In this document: positions 36,826 through 48,530 of the stretch, in pieces
How positions within the stretch are numbered: the first letter of the stretch is position 1
Layout: each line of letters opens with the position of its first letter
Assembly (NCBI GenBank): GCA_008638375.1
Contig: VIRR01000554.1
Location: 1 to 64,000 of the forward strand
Length of the DNA stretch: 64,000 nucleotides
Reading direction: 5' to 3'
DNA from: Nyssa sinensis
Taxonomy: Eukaryota; Streptophyta; Magnoliopsida; Cornales; Nyssaceae
Position numbers and translations under genes: made by a program
The notes under the pieces: model-generated
Told to the model about the DNA's origin: nothing
What the model saw: only the letters and a program-made list of their open reading frames with translations
Databases searched by the model: none

Positions 36826-37211
36826 CTTGTAAAAGTGATTAATAAAACTCTTTCTGAGCCACTTATCCCTCTTCTCTCACTCTTGTATTCCTTTGTCTCT
36901 TTCCACACCATTGCAAGGCCATGGAACATGCATCACTTTTAGCCATTGCGAACCATTGTGACTCCCCTTTTACATGGTGCCCAAAGTTCCATCAACACAT
37001 CAAGGTGCTGATTGCGATCCTGTAAAAGTGATCAATAAAACTCTTTCTCAACAACTTATCAATCTTCTCTCACTCTTTTATTCCTTTGTCTCTTTCCACA
37101 CCACTGCAAGGCCATGGAACATGCATCACTTTCAGCCATTGCGAACCACCGCGACTCCTCCTTTACATAGTGCCCAAAGTTCCATCAACACATCAAGGTG
37201 CTGATTGCGAT
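36826..37211. repeat. 193-bp tandem duplication
   Basis: The segment starting 'tgtaaaagtgat' at about 36828 recurs at 37021 and stays closely similar to 'gtgctgattgcgat' (37011 and 37198). Two copies; differences are few and mostly transitions. Confidence 0.88.
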
Positions 37212-38750
37212 CTCCGTTGGCTACCCCATCGACTCGCTCACCAAAGATCGAAGCCTTTCAAAATTTCTTGTTTTCAATTTGGTCTTGGTAGTTGCAATCT
37301 TGTAGAATTCATCCGAGCTAGGGGATTTGCACGGTGTTGTTGCGATGAAGGTGAGGATTTGGATTGGCCAAGATGTTGTTTGAATGCTAGAGCAATTATA
37401 TGGCATGTTAGGAGTTTCTAAGGCTCAAATTTCTTTTTTTCAAATCTTACAGGTTGTGATTCATTTATTGCACCAATTAAATAACTTTAAATATTTGAAA
37501 AATCACATTCAATGTTGTTTAATTCATTTTTGGTGGGAAGACATGTTAATGAAATATATCCATGGACATTTATTTTATAGATTTTGAATTTTATAAATAT
37601 ATAAATTTTATTGAAAATAGATTTATATATAAGTCACGGACATCCAACTTGGTTATTTTTGGAGAAAAACACTAAATGAGTATTTTTGTCCAATAAATAA
37701 CGGTGGACTTGATTGGTTATTAAGTTTGGACTTAGAGTCGTTGATAATTTTATTACTTTTCATACACCTATGGCTGAACAACCCTAAAAACAATCAACAA
37801 AACAAGCCAAATTCACATTGGTTGCAATCTCATGGCTTGGGCTCTTGGCAATCACATTGCACAATATTGGCTAGCACACGATATATATATATATATATAT
37901 ATATAAATTACACACTCCTATTTTCTCTCAACCAAGGAGATTTACTCATACCATATATTAATCATTCTACTTCAACTATCATTTGAACTATTCAAATATA
38001 GTCCAATTACTTTTAGGATACTATTAAATAGAATTAGGAAACTTTCTAAATTGTATGGACTTAGTGTAATTGAGCCACATTAATGAACTCGAGACACTAA
38101 AATATTCAATTGAAGAAGAATTAGAATAATATGCAACACAAATGAACAACTTGCAAACCGTCATATAAACAAGATAATATTTCTTGAGAATAAGTTTTAA
38201 CAATGTTTTAGTTAAAAAAGAAAAAAAAAAGAATAAAACTAATGAAACTATTCAAAAGAAAAAGTTTTGAGTTTTTTTTTAAGACCCTAGTTTCTAAAAT
38301 TTAGAGTAACTTAAATTTGTTATTTTGTGTTCTATTCGGAGTAAGATTATATTTATATATACAAGGATCTAAAGTGACAGCTAATTCCATTTAGTTCATT
38401 TACTATTAAAAAATATTAGATTTTCATTTTATTCCTTGTGGATTCAAGGTTTCTCTTGTAGATTTGAGAACCTCGTCTATTAGAATGTTATCTAGCCTCC
38501 CTCTGGTTACAATGCAAAGGGAAACTTCTTTCAAGAGTTAGAATTGTAAGTTGGGGTGTATCTTCTCTGGCTAATTGTCTTCTCTACTCTAATTATGCTA
38601 AAATTCCTATGAGGCATATACTATAAATGATAGAAATTATTATTTATCATAGAGTTACATAGAATGTCCCAAGTTTGTTCTTTACCTATTACACCCTAAA
38701 TAACTAAATCATAATCGTTGATCATAGATGGTAAATCAAATGATCTAAAA
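37212..38750. other. Gene-less stretch
   Basis: No recognisable gene. A (TA)n run lies at 37880-37904. The rest is AT-rich with short open stretches that match no family I know. Confidence 0.4.
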
Positions 38751-38754
38751 ATCT

Positions 38755-40300
38755 TCCCTTAGTTAATCTTTATTATAGCCAAGTGCTTAATACATAATGG
38801 AGCAATAATAAACAAGCACAAAAAATCAAACACATTTTTAAGTGGGAAAATTCTCAAGGGGAATGAAAACTCACTATTGCAACGAATCAATCCACGAGCA
38901 AGTTGATCCTGTTCATGGTATAGAAAGCTTACAAACTTCCTTGTGATTTATCGCTATTCTTTAATATTAGTTTGTCTCCCACTACCCTCTTGCCTTCCGA
39001 TCTACAACTCTACTAGTTCTTTGTTCATTCTTTACGTCAACCCACACCTTGTAACGATCAAGATCCTCAAATCCATGACTTCAAGTGTCCAACTCCCATG
39101 AAATGATCTAGGTGTACAATATATGCCCTTCAGTGATGCAACAAGAATCACACAAACTCCTTTTCTACAAAGAGTGTGACTATATACAAATAATCTTAGT
39201 TCGTGAATAATTCTCAATAATATCACAATAAGCTCTCTAGGATTTGAGGGTTATTTGTGTCAAGGATCTATGTAACAACCTGGAAAGACGCATTATAGAG
39301 ACCTATCACTAACATAACAAGATTAGGAAACCAATTAGCCAATCAAGTCTCGCAATTTGGAGACAAGTGTTCAAATTTTGGATGATACAATACGTGTTTG
39401 AATGATCCATTGAATTTTAGATGATATAATACTTGTTTGAAAGATCCATAAACACATTTGGATTGTCCAAGTTCTTTTGACTATTTTACATATCTTTTAA
39501 ACTTTGTTGTGTTTAATCAAAAGGTTCACCGTTCAAATGGTCAAGGGCCGCATTTAAACTATCAAGTCACTATTTTGGCTCTCTATTTCAACCAACCCAA
39601 TTCAATGGTCTACTGAACCGAAGGGTCAATTAGGAATATAATTTAGAAATATAATTAAGATTAGCAAACCAATTAGCCAATGGAGTCTCATAATTTGGAG
39701 ACAAGCGTTCGAATGGACAAGAAACATTCCAACGATACAATATACTTTTGGATAACCAACAACCACATTTGGATGGTCCAGGTTTTATTAACCATTTTAC
39801 ATAACTTTTAAACTTTGTTGTGTGTGAACGATAGACAATTAAAACTTTTAATGTTAGAATAGTCAAGGGTTGCATTTGAACCGTCAAGTCATTATTTTGG
39901 CTCTCTATTTCAACTAGTCCAATGCAATGGTTTATTGAACCTAAAGGTCAATTAATCACAATCCTATGGTCTTTCTAAGCTACAGTCAAAACTAAAAAGT
40001 CTAAGAGTATGTATAAAATTAAATGCAACTGTGTTAATGACCAAAACGAATGACTAAACACACATAACTAATTTATACAGGGCATGTTATGTGTGTTTAT
40101 ACATTTCTTTAGCATAATCCTGAAGTCTTCATTCACTCGTGCTAATGCTTCATCTTTAAAGTCTTGCTTCTGTCATTCAATCTGACTGGTCTTGAATTCT
40201 TCACTAGAATAGAAAGACTGTACTAAAACTCAAGTAGCCTAACAATTACAGACTCAAGGTTTTGAAATAAATTGTCTACATATAATAATTATGGGAAACA
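38755..40300 (-). mobile_element. Copia-type LTR fragment with internal duplication
   Basis: The left portion has 'agtgggaaaattctcaaggggaatgaaaactc' (about 38840), and the right end has 'cctaacaattacagactc' (40229) followed by 'aattgtctaca' (40270). Both are signatures shared with the minus-strand LTRs at 807 and 7211. The middle carries a 338-bp tandem duplication. Boundaries are approximate. Confidence 0.4.
39321..39955. repeat. 338-bp tandem duplication inside the LTR fragment
   Basis: The phrase 'gattag(g/c)aaaccaattagcc' occurs at 39321 and 39659, and 'tattttggctctctatttcaac' occurs in both copies at the same offset. Copies are about 300 bp long and diverged, so the duplication is older than those at 23918 and 36826. 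Confidence 0.8.
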
Positions 40301-41250
40301 TACATTTTTTCTCACATGTTGAACATCTATTCTTTTCTTGCACATATTTCACTTCAGTGTGGAAGGTAGTTCTAATTAACTACCTCATCACTAGAGCTCC
40401 TTCAAGCTAGAATTTAGAGTTAAATTGGGCTACTCACAATCTGAAAGATGATAGTTTCCTATCGAACATGAAAAAGATTACTCTTGCAGCTGTTTTTTTT
40501 TTTTTTTTTTTTTTACTTTTTTTAAGAGGGAAATGAATAATAGGCTTTCGAGGTGTAAGTGTGTAACATAATTAAGTTATATTGCAACTCATTGCTATAG
40601 TTCAAATCATGCTTTTCTTGTTTATGGCATAAGGTCCCTAAATCTTTTCAATACTAGATGGATTCTTTGTACTTGAACCTCCCAAGAACTATTTTCATCC
40701 CTAAAGGTCGCGCTTGCTTTGTTTGCCTCTTTGCTTAGTTGTGAGTTGGTTTTATTTTAGGCTTTTTGCCTCTTTGGTGGTGTCCTCTCTGTTTTGGTTT
40801 TGCTAATTTTTGCATTTGTTTTGCATCCTTGCTTCCCCCCTCCCCCTCTCTCTTTCTTTTTTTCTTTGGTTCTTCAATAAAATTATTACTTACCCATAAA
40901 AAAGATGATCTAAAAGTTAGAAATTTTTTAATTCTATATATGTTTTTTGAACCCTTAATTTGAAAAAGATGAAATCAAACTATCTTATTTATTAGGGAAG
41001 ATATGCATCCTAATCAACACATTAAAATATAACAATTATGCTACAAAACAAGTATGGGCAGTGGCCAAGCACTAGGAGATCAACCCTAAGAAAGCCTAGC
41101 TAGGCAACAAGAAAAAAGCTAAACAACTAAAAACAAACCTTCATTAGTGCTATGCCATATGCTATACACAACACTAGTTTATTGAACTAAAACATTAAAC
41201 ATGAGTACTTGCATTTTAGGATATAGTCATGCACAACGTGAAAATACACC
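40301..41250. other. Gene-less stretch with possible LINE 3' end
   Basis: The part at about 40690-40908 ('ggctttttgcctctttggtg' .. 'ttcttcaataaaatt' .. short A run) looks like the 3' untranslated end of a plant L1-type LINE in plus orientation, without coding sequence. A run of over 20 T lies at 40492-40514. No gene otherwise. Confidence 0.35.
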
Positions 41251-41255
41251 ATTCA

Positions 41256-44200
41256 TCAGTCACCTCGGTTTTGAAGGAGTTGCATTTTGGTTTTGTTCAA
41301 CTTGACCACAACTTCTTTTATGTCACATCTCTCCTCTGGTGATTCTTTGCAACACTCCATGCCTAATTCCATGATGGCCAAAATAATACCTTGAGTGGTA
41401 ATCGTTCCTCCTCGTGTTGTAAATAAACCACCATCCATAACCTCCATTAATTTGCTAGGAAGTGATGCATTGACCCATTGCCTCAGACTCAACTCTCCAG
41501 TGAACATTTCATCTGTTGGTTTCTTTCTTGTGAACATTTCCAACAACATTATTCCATAGCTATATACATCCCCCTTCGTCGAAACTCTTCCTTCGGATCC
41601 ATACTCTGTCAAACACTCGTATTGTACAAAAAGCCAAGTGAAAATCCATAATCTTCATTATTCATCATATTTTGCTAAAATTAAATCATATATGAAAGAT
41701 ATGATCTCAAATTGTTTTATGGAAATTTCACAGTAAAAAAAAAAAAATTAGATAGTGAAATTAGGCAAGGTCCTATTGCATTGTCCAATTAAATATTTAA
41801 ATCATAGTTGTGTGATAAGATAAAAAAGAGTTACCTGGCGCAATGTAGCCGATTGTACCTAATGTCTTCGTTTGTGTTTCAGTTTTGTTTTGAGCTAAGA
41901 TTTTTGCAATACCAAAGTCTCCCACATGAGCCACCATTTCTTCATCTAAAAGAATATTGTTGGGCTTCAAATCACAATGGACCACGGGCTCTAACTGACC
42001 ATGATGGAGATATTCCAAGGCTAATGCAACATCAAACATGATACTTACTCTTTGAAAGAGATCCAAGCAGTAGTTGTGAGAATATAACCACTTTTCAAGA
42101 CTTCCATTAGACATGTATTGTAGAACCAAAGCTCTTAACTCAAGATTGGAGCATGAACTTATGACTTTAACTAAATTCCTGTGGCGAACATTTCGCAACA
42201 CTTTACATTCTGCATCAAAGCTTTTAAAAGCATCGTCAAGTTCAAAATTCAGAATTTTTACAGCAACAATTGTTCCATCTGAAAGTACTCCTTTGAATAC
42301 AGAGGCAAAGCTTCCTACTCCAAGCAAGTTGGAATCACAAAAATTATTTGTAGCATCACGAAGCTCCTGATATGAGATTATTTTGTGCTCTATGACAGGT
42401 GCCAAGACAACTAACTCTAGAGTCTCTGCTCTACTTCGTCGATATTTTATCACAATATAAATGAAAGAAATTGCAATTACTACTGATGCAGTGACTGGAA
42501 GAATATATTTGAGAAAAACTTGTTTAGTCTGCATCTTATGGGTATTACGAATTGTGCATGTTGGAATTTGTGGAATGGACTGTCCACAAAGTGCTTCATT
42601 CCCCATAAAAGATTGTGCTGTAAAGTTAACAAAAGAGCCCTTATTTGGAATCTCTCATGATAACTTATTGTAAGACAAATTCAAATATATGAGAAATCTA
42701 AGTTTCTGCAAGGACCTGGGAATTGTGCCTGATATACTGTTGTAGGAGAGATCCATAAATTCCAAGCCTACCAAGTCGCCAAATGATTCTGGAATCAACC
42801 CCTGAAACGAGTTTCTTGACAAATTAAGAGCAATAAGAACTTTGAAAGAGCCGATAGTTGGAGGAATAATTCCTTCAATTTGGTTCCTAGACAAATCCAT
42901 TTTGTTCATGACATTTGACATTCTCATCTGCAAAGGCATGTGTCCACCTAATGAGTTAGTTGACAAATTCAAGAACCACAAATGTTCAAGGGTCCATAAA
43001 CTCATTGGAATAGAAGAATTCAAATTGTTAGAACTTAGGTCCAACTGCTGTAGGTGGCGAAGATTCCCTATGCAAGCAGGGATTGGGCCAAGTAGAACAT
43101 TACTTGGAAGAGACAATTCTCCCACTTGCGAAAGCTGGCAAAGCTCTTGAGGAATAAGTCCTTCAAGCTTGTTCCCATCGAGATACAACCTTTGTAAACT
43201 CTTTAATGCTCCAACTGATGATGGAATGGATCCACTGACATTGTTCTTGTTCAATCCTAAAAAATTCAAGTTTTTTAATGAACCAATTTCTCTAGGAATA
43301 GGGCCCCTTATTTGACATCCAGATGCAGAAAAAAATTGGAAGGAACTTGAAAGATTTCCAATTGAATTTGGTAGGATACCATCTATTGGATTATTTGAAA
43401 AATCCAATTCCTCTAATGATCTGCATCGAGTCAAAGCAGTGAGAAAACTAAGTTGAGGACTTGCATTTTCTGTTGTTAGTTGATTGTCTGACATATATAG
43501 TTTTTTAACGAGTTGTAAGTTGCCTAGGCTTGTAGGTATTGGTCCACTAAATAAGTTGACCTCCAGCGATAGCACAGAGAGTTTAGAAGAGTAGGATAGA
43601 AAATATGGGATATTTCCACTTAACCAGTTGCCTCCTAAAGCTAGTACTTCAAGATTAGGAAGGCAAAATACTGCAGTTGTTGGTAGATTTCCATCAAGGG
43701 AATTGAAATTCATGTAAATTTCCTGCAGAGAAGAGATGTTAAACATTTGCTCCGGTATAATCCCAGTAAGATTGTTAAGACCAAAGAATAACAGCCTCAA
43801 ATTTGAAAGTCGTGCAAGCTCAGGAGGAATATGTCCTTGTATGTAATTCCTTTCTATCGCAAGTTGCCATAAATTTGACATGTTACCGAGGGAAGGTGGA
43901 AGTGTACCTTCAAAGTTGTTGCCACCAAAAGTTGTACGCTCAAGCTTATGTAGATTCCCAATATTTCTTGGTATACTTCCCTCGAAGCTGTTGTAAGAGA
44001 GAGACAATACTGTAAGCTCGCTACAATTTGACAGCAGCGATGGAATTTGGCCCCCAAGATAGTTGGAAGAAAGATAAAGTCCTTGAAGTCTAGGGCAAAG
44101 TTGGCAGATATCCATAGCAAGACTACCAGAGAAGCCATTATTGCTGAGATCAATCTCAAATAAAGAAGATATATTAAATGTAGTCCATGGAATTGAACCT

Positions 44201-44800
44201 GACATGGCATTGAAGGCAAGTACAAATACCTGCAATGTTGATAAGTTGGCCAGGGAGGATGGGATAGTACCCGTGAAATTATTTCTGCCCAGATAAAGGA
44301 TTTGGACCTTTGACAGAGCACCCAACTCTTCTGGTATTTGTCCGCTGAAACGGTTGTTCCGAAGCGATATGTTCTGAAGCATTCGACAGTGGAACAAAGT
44401 TGGAGGTATGATTCCTTCCATTTTGTTGTCTTGTAAAATAAGTTCTTTCAAGCGACCCAAACGGCCAATTTCATGTGTTAGAGGACCATGGAAGCTGTTG
44501 TTGCGGAGATTGTCTCACAAGGAAGGAGAGATTACCAACATAAGGAGAGATTGTTCCTTGGAGACCCATGTGGCGTAGCTCCAAAGCCCTGACCCTTTGT
44601 CGGCGTCGACTACAAGAAACCCCAACCCAGTTGCAGAAGTTGGTAGTTGTGTTCCAGTTACTTCCCAAGATATTGTTAGGGTTAATCTTGATTTCAGTCT
44701 TGAATGCAAGGAGAGCATGTTGGTCTGTGAAGTTTGAGAAAGAAAAGGCCAAACAAACCAACCATGATTGCACTAGCAGCACTCCTAAGAGGAATTCCAT
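41256..44800 (-). pseudogene. LRR receptor kinase C (FLS2/EFR/Xa21 type), nearly intact
   Basis: A predicted plasma-membrane immune receptor. ATG at 44800, signal peptide (FLLGVLLVQSWLVCLAFS), LRR N-cap ending CNWVGVSC, over 20 LRRs of the IPxxLGxL type, a C-cap, a membrane segment (KYILPVTASVVIAISFIYIV, about 42515-42455), and a non-RD Ser/Thr kinase (GVGSFASVFKG, VAVKI, HCDLKPNN, DFG). Exon 1 ends at 41835, the intron (229 bp, GT..AG) interrupts GYIAP/EYGS, and exon 2 is 41605-41256. Only two lesions are seen: a frameshift near 44512-44516, where LSFLVR changes frame (probably 2 bases lost), and a TGA at 42655-42657 where GGA is expected in '[11 protein letters not shown]'. A functional allele in another accession, or a sequencing error, is possible. 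Kinase residues are all in place. Confidence 0.92.
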
Positions 44801-45740
44801 ATAAAACGTCTGCTGAAATGGTTCACAAAGAGAGACAGGGTGCTTGAATTTCTACAAAAAATGAGAGGGAGACCTATAATATACATACTTGTGTGTACAT
44901 ATATGTATATACATTTTTTTTCATTTTAATAATAAATAATATAATAAATCTCATAAAAAATTAGTTAATTATAGGATAATAATTGATTTTTTTTTTTTAT
45001 AAAAAAATCATTACCAAAATTAATAACTTATTAAATAAAAATTAGTAGAAATGACTGTATTAAAAGAACAAGGTCAGTCTTTTTTAGTTGAAAATTTAAA
45101 ACAAAACAAAACAAAACAGGATGGGACAGCCGGCCAATGTTGACAAATTTCTTAAAGAAGCTGACTTCTGTTGATTGCCAATAACTATGTTGATGGTAAT
45201 GCTATAGTCTGAAATATACTATATTGTTCCTCGGGACTTCAAATAATGGAACAATGAGTATAGTCTGAAATGGTTTTAATGGTAATGCCAACAACTATTG
45301 ATCCCACCTTGGACAAAAGAAGGCACCGGTCCTGACGCGTAACCACTAGAGTGTGTAGTGGCACGGGTCAAACAAATGTAAACACGTGTGTGTTATGTGG
45401 ATCTAAAGATAGAATTCTAGAGAGGGCAGTGGCGAAAAGAGTGGTTTTTTTGTACAACTGTAAAGGTAACTAAAGTTGAATGTTTACATGCGATTTGTGG
45501 AGATTTTAAGCCATATTTAGTGTTAAAATGGAAAGATGAAGGAATTAAACTAATTAAAGAATAAGTTGAGGTGTGAATCAAATAAGAATAATTATTTCTT
45601 AATTCATTTTTTTCTTTTGTTCGGTAATAAGTAATAACTAATAACTAATAATTTTAATTAATTAACAATGTGTATTTAAATATATATGCGTATCAAGCGT
45701 ATAAAACGACTATATTGTAGGAACTTAAAGACTTAGTTTG
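44801..45740. other. 5' flank of receptor kinase C
   Basis: Probable promoter region, no gene. The piece 44885-45075 is duplicated at 46712-46890. A W-box core TTGAC sits at about 45140 ('aatgttgacaaat'), of a kind common in defence gene promoters, but such a short motif proves nothing. Confidence 0.4.
44885..45075. repeat. Duplicated receptor-gene flank, copy 1
   Basis: The run 'tgtgtgtacatatatgtata' .. 'ttcattttaataataaataatataataaatctca' .. 'aattaataacttattaaata' is repeated in the same order at 46712-46890, 1.83 kb away, with small indels. Confidence 0.75.
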
Positions 45741-45746
45741 ATGTAC

Positions 45747-45820
45747 GTTGGCCCATGATATCTTTTATTATTAATATATACATATATATATATATGTAAT
45801 AAAAGATATCATTGGTCAAC
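45747..45820. repeat. 24-bp-arm hairpin
   Basis: The left arm 45747-45770 ('gttggcccatgatatctttt' and four more) pairs with 45797-45820 with about two mismatches around a 26-bp AT loop. It could be a tiny MITE or a transcribed stem. A long TA run follows at 45825-45850. Confidence 0.75.
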
Positions 45821-45889
45821 TTTTATATATATATATATATATATATATAGTGACGGATTTAGACCCATAAAAATATTTTCATACATTTT

Positions 45890-46490
45890 ATATATACCCA
45901 TAAATTTCTATATTATAAACAATAAGGGATTCCAATTCTATCTCCATATAATATAAGATTCAAACAAATCCAGAAATTTAAAATTGGATAAGAAAATTAA
46001 ATTAATTCAAACTAATTTACAAATCCGAAACTTTAAAATTAGATAAGAAAATCAAATTAATACAAACTAATTTAAAGATAAGGAAATAAATAATATTAAG
46101 GGATTCTTCTGTCAACTAGAATTATCTTTTTATATAATATAAGATTTTAACAAATCCAAAAAATTTAAAATTTCATAAGAAAATCGTAAAGATCCGTAAA
46201 ATGAGAGCTTCAAATTAATACAAATTAATTTTAAAGATAAGAGGATGGACAAGATTAAGGGGATTCTCTACCTCCATACGTATAAGATTTATATAAATCC
46301 ATAAGTTTAAAATAAATTTTTCTTATTTTTAATATATATTTCTAATTTTTTTTTTATTTATTTTTCATAGAGAAAATTCTAAATTCTAGGCCCCTTAAAT
46401 TTTTCTTTGTCTTTTTTTTTTTTTTCTCTACTCAGTGATAAGATTCACAAAAATCCAGAAGTTTAAAATTTAAAAACAAAATCTCAAAAT
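45890..46490. repeat. Diverged AT-rich tandem repeats
   Basis: The phrases 'tataagatt', 'caaatccagaaatttaaaat', 'aatacaaactaattt' and 'aagggattct' recur in the same order three to four times at roughly 120-190-bp intervals. Copies are heavily diverged; no gene. Confidence 0.55.
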
Positions 46491-46711
46491 AAACTAAGGG
46501 ATGAGGTTGCGTGTGTGGGAGAGAAAGAGATCTACCCGAGAACTAACAGTTTTTGAAGTCTCTTATCTAAGGTGACCCAACATCCAACAAATTTCGATTA
46601 TATAAATATGTATGTATACATATAGGCGGTGACATTTGGAGTAGAGCAATGAAAAGTGGGGGACAGATACATATATATAATAAGAATATGAAAGTGATAG
46701 CAGTCTATGAT

Positions 46712-46890
46712 TTACATGTGTGTACATATATGTATATGCATGTACTTTTTTCATTTTAATAAATAAATAATATAATAAAATCTCACCAAAATTTTGTTAA
46801 TATTAAGAATAATTGATTTTAAATTTTTTTATAAAATTAATAACTTATTAAATATTAATTAAAAAGGAGATTGTACTAGAAAGAACAATG
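46712..46890. repeat. Duplicated receptor-gene flank, copy 2
   Basis: Second copy of 44885-45075. There is no receptor gene immediately to its left, so it is an orphan flank. Confidence 0.75.
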
Positions 46891-47258
46891 AACTCTAAAT
46901 AATTAAAATAAAATTTTGTTAAACAGAGTGTTGTACTTGAAAGAGCATCATCCCTCTCCTCTAGTCCAAAATTAAGTAAAATTTGGTTTTGGATTGGATG
47001 TCAAAATTCAAATAAAAATATCTCAGAAGATGTGGAAAGAAAGTGGGATTTTGATGTTTGGTTCTTTCTTTTTAGGACATATAATATATGTTTATTTAAT
47101 GATTTGCCTTAAATTTTTTAGAACATCTGTAAATTGGGTAAACTTCAGTAATTTTTTTTTGGCAACAGAAAAAATTCCAGTGACAATCATTTCATAATTT
47201 ATTGCCTGAAATGTAAAGAATGACTCTTGGATGTGTGATTGTGACTTCTCAGTCAATC
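46891..47258. other. Gene-less stretch
   Basis: AT-rich. The 3' end (47229-47258, 'atgtgtgattgtgacttctc' onwards) is related to 48506-48535, the empty-site paralogue of the MITE that follows. Confidence 0.45.
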
Positions 47259-47429
47259 GAAAATTTATTGTATGATCCGAGATTTATGATTTGACCAATT
47301 TTAAATTGACATATGTGCAACATACTAATTTATAGAAAACAGTAAAATAATTTTTATTAACATAAAAATTTTTGATTAATTAAAATTTTTGACTTGATCA
47401 ATAATTTCAAATCATATAATAAATTCTCC
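47259..47429. mobile_element. MITE, 171 bp (copy 1)
   Basis: Its left end GAAAATTTATTGTATGATCC is matched, in reverse complement, by its right end (GAGAATTTATTATATGATTT), giving inverted repeats of about 35-40 bp. The same terminal sequence is found on the element at 54412-54578. A paralogous site at 48506-48545 lacks the insert. Confidence 0.75.
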
Positions 47430-48319
47430 GATCATAACCCTAACCTAACCCCCCAAGACTCATAAAGTCTTGGGGTGAAGTCTTCCTTCCATTAATATTT
47501 CATTGTGAATAATTATTAAAAAAAGGGGAAATCTTGTTTTTAAAGTTTTTTCAAGGCATATCTTTCCTTGCTCAAAAAGTTTTCTCCATTTCAATAATTT
47601 AGTTGGAAGCCTAGGTGATGTTTGGTTGCCACTTGCCAGACCAGCCAAAGACTACTCTACTTCTTTTGATGGAAAATCTAACAAATATATATATATATAT
47701 ATATATTTTTAAGTAGTGCGTCAAGTTTTCCTTCCATTGTCTCATTATGTAATAATTCTTGCACCAAATATTCTCGGTCTCATTGTGTAATGAAATTGTT
47801 TTGAATGGGTCTAGTAGAATGAAGTGTCAATGTGTCTTTTTTAGTGATAATATGTCACGTGTGATATGATTTATTTTTTTTAGTGAGATATAATACATAT
47901 GTCAGGATACTATTAGAAAAATAAACTAGCACGTGATGTATCAAATCTATAGAAAAATATCTCGTGTATAAATGATAATTTTTTCTTAATTGTTCTAATA
48001 ACACAGTTTTTCTTAGTTTTTATTTTATTTTTTTATTAGAAAATAAGTGAAAATAGTTTTTGAAATTGTGTTTTCAAAATAAACCAAACTACAAATTATT
48101 AAAAAGTATGATTTTCTGATAAGAAAAAGTTGGAAGACGGGAGATATATTAATGAAGATCATTAAATTTATATTTTTATAACATATGAAATATCACAGTT
48201 AATTTTTATGTAGAAGACTGAGCTCCCTATAATATCTTCATTTAAAAACTTCGTGTATTTTTATTTTGAATAAAGGTGTTGCCACCTCAATTTCAAAAAA
48301 TGATTAGTCCTTACTCAGT
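47430..48319. other. Gene-less stretch with shuffled duplicate segments
   Basis: The phrase 'caag(t)cttccttccatt..tcattgtgaataatt' at about 47478 has diverged relatives at about 47722 and 48978, each followed by related sequence. A (TA)n run lies at 47684-47704. No gene. Confidence 0.45.
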
Positions 48320-48356
48320 CATGTATCAGCATTTTGAAGCCATGTTAGTGACCGTT
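48320..48356. repeat. Duplicated receptor-gene flank string
   Basis: 37 bp identical at all but one position to 34767-34803, which lies about 200 bp upstream of the start codon of receptor kinase B. It suggests that a further receptor copy, now lost, once lay to the left. Confidence 0.75.
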
Positions 48357-48530
48357 CGGGTGGGGGAGAGCTTGAATTTCTCACACAAAAAGAGTGTAAA
48401 TGTTTGCTTGGAGGGCTTCATCTTCAGTCCATTTCAGCCAAAAAAAACAAGAACTTGCCAGTACAGTAATTGTGAAAAGGAGATGACAGAACAATGATGG
48501 CTGCATGTGTGATTGAGACTTGAGTCAATG

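Noticed and set aside
37221..37430. Overlapping open frames of 60-110 residues after the 193-bp duplication
   Set aside because: Composition is unremarkable, no domain is recognised, and the frames overlap on both strands.
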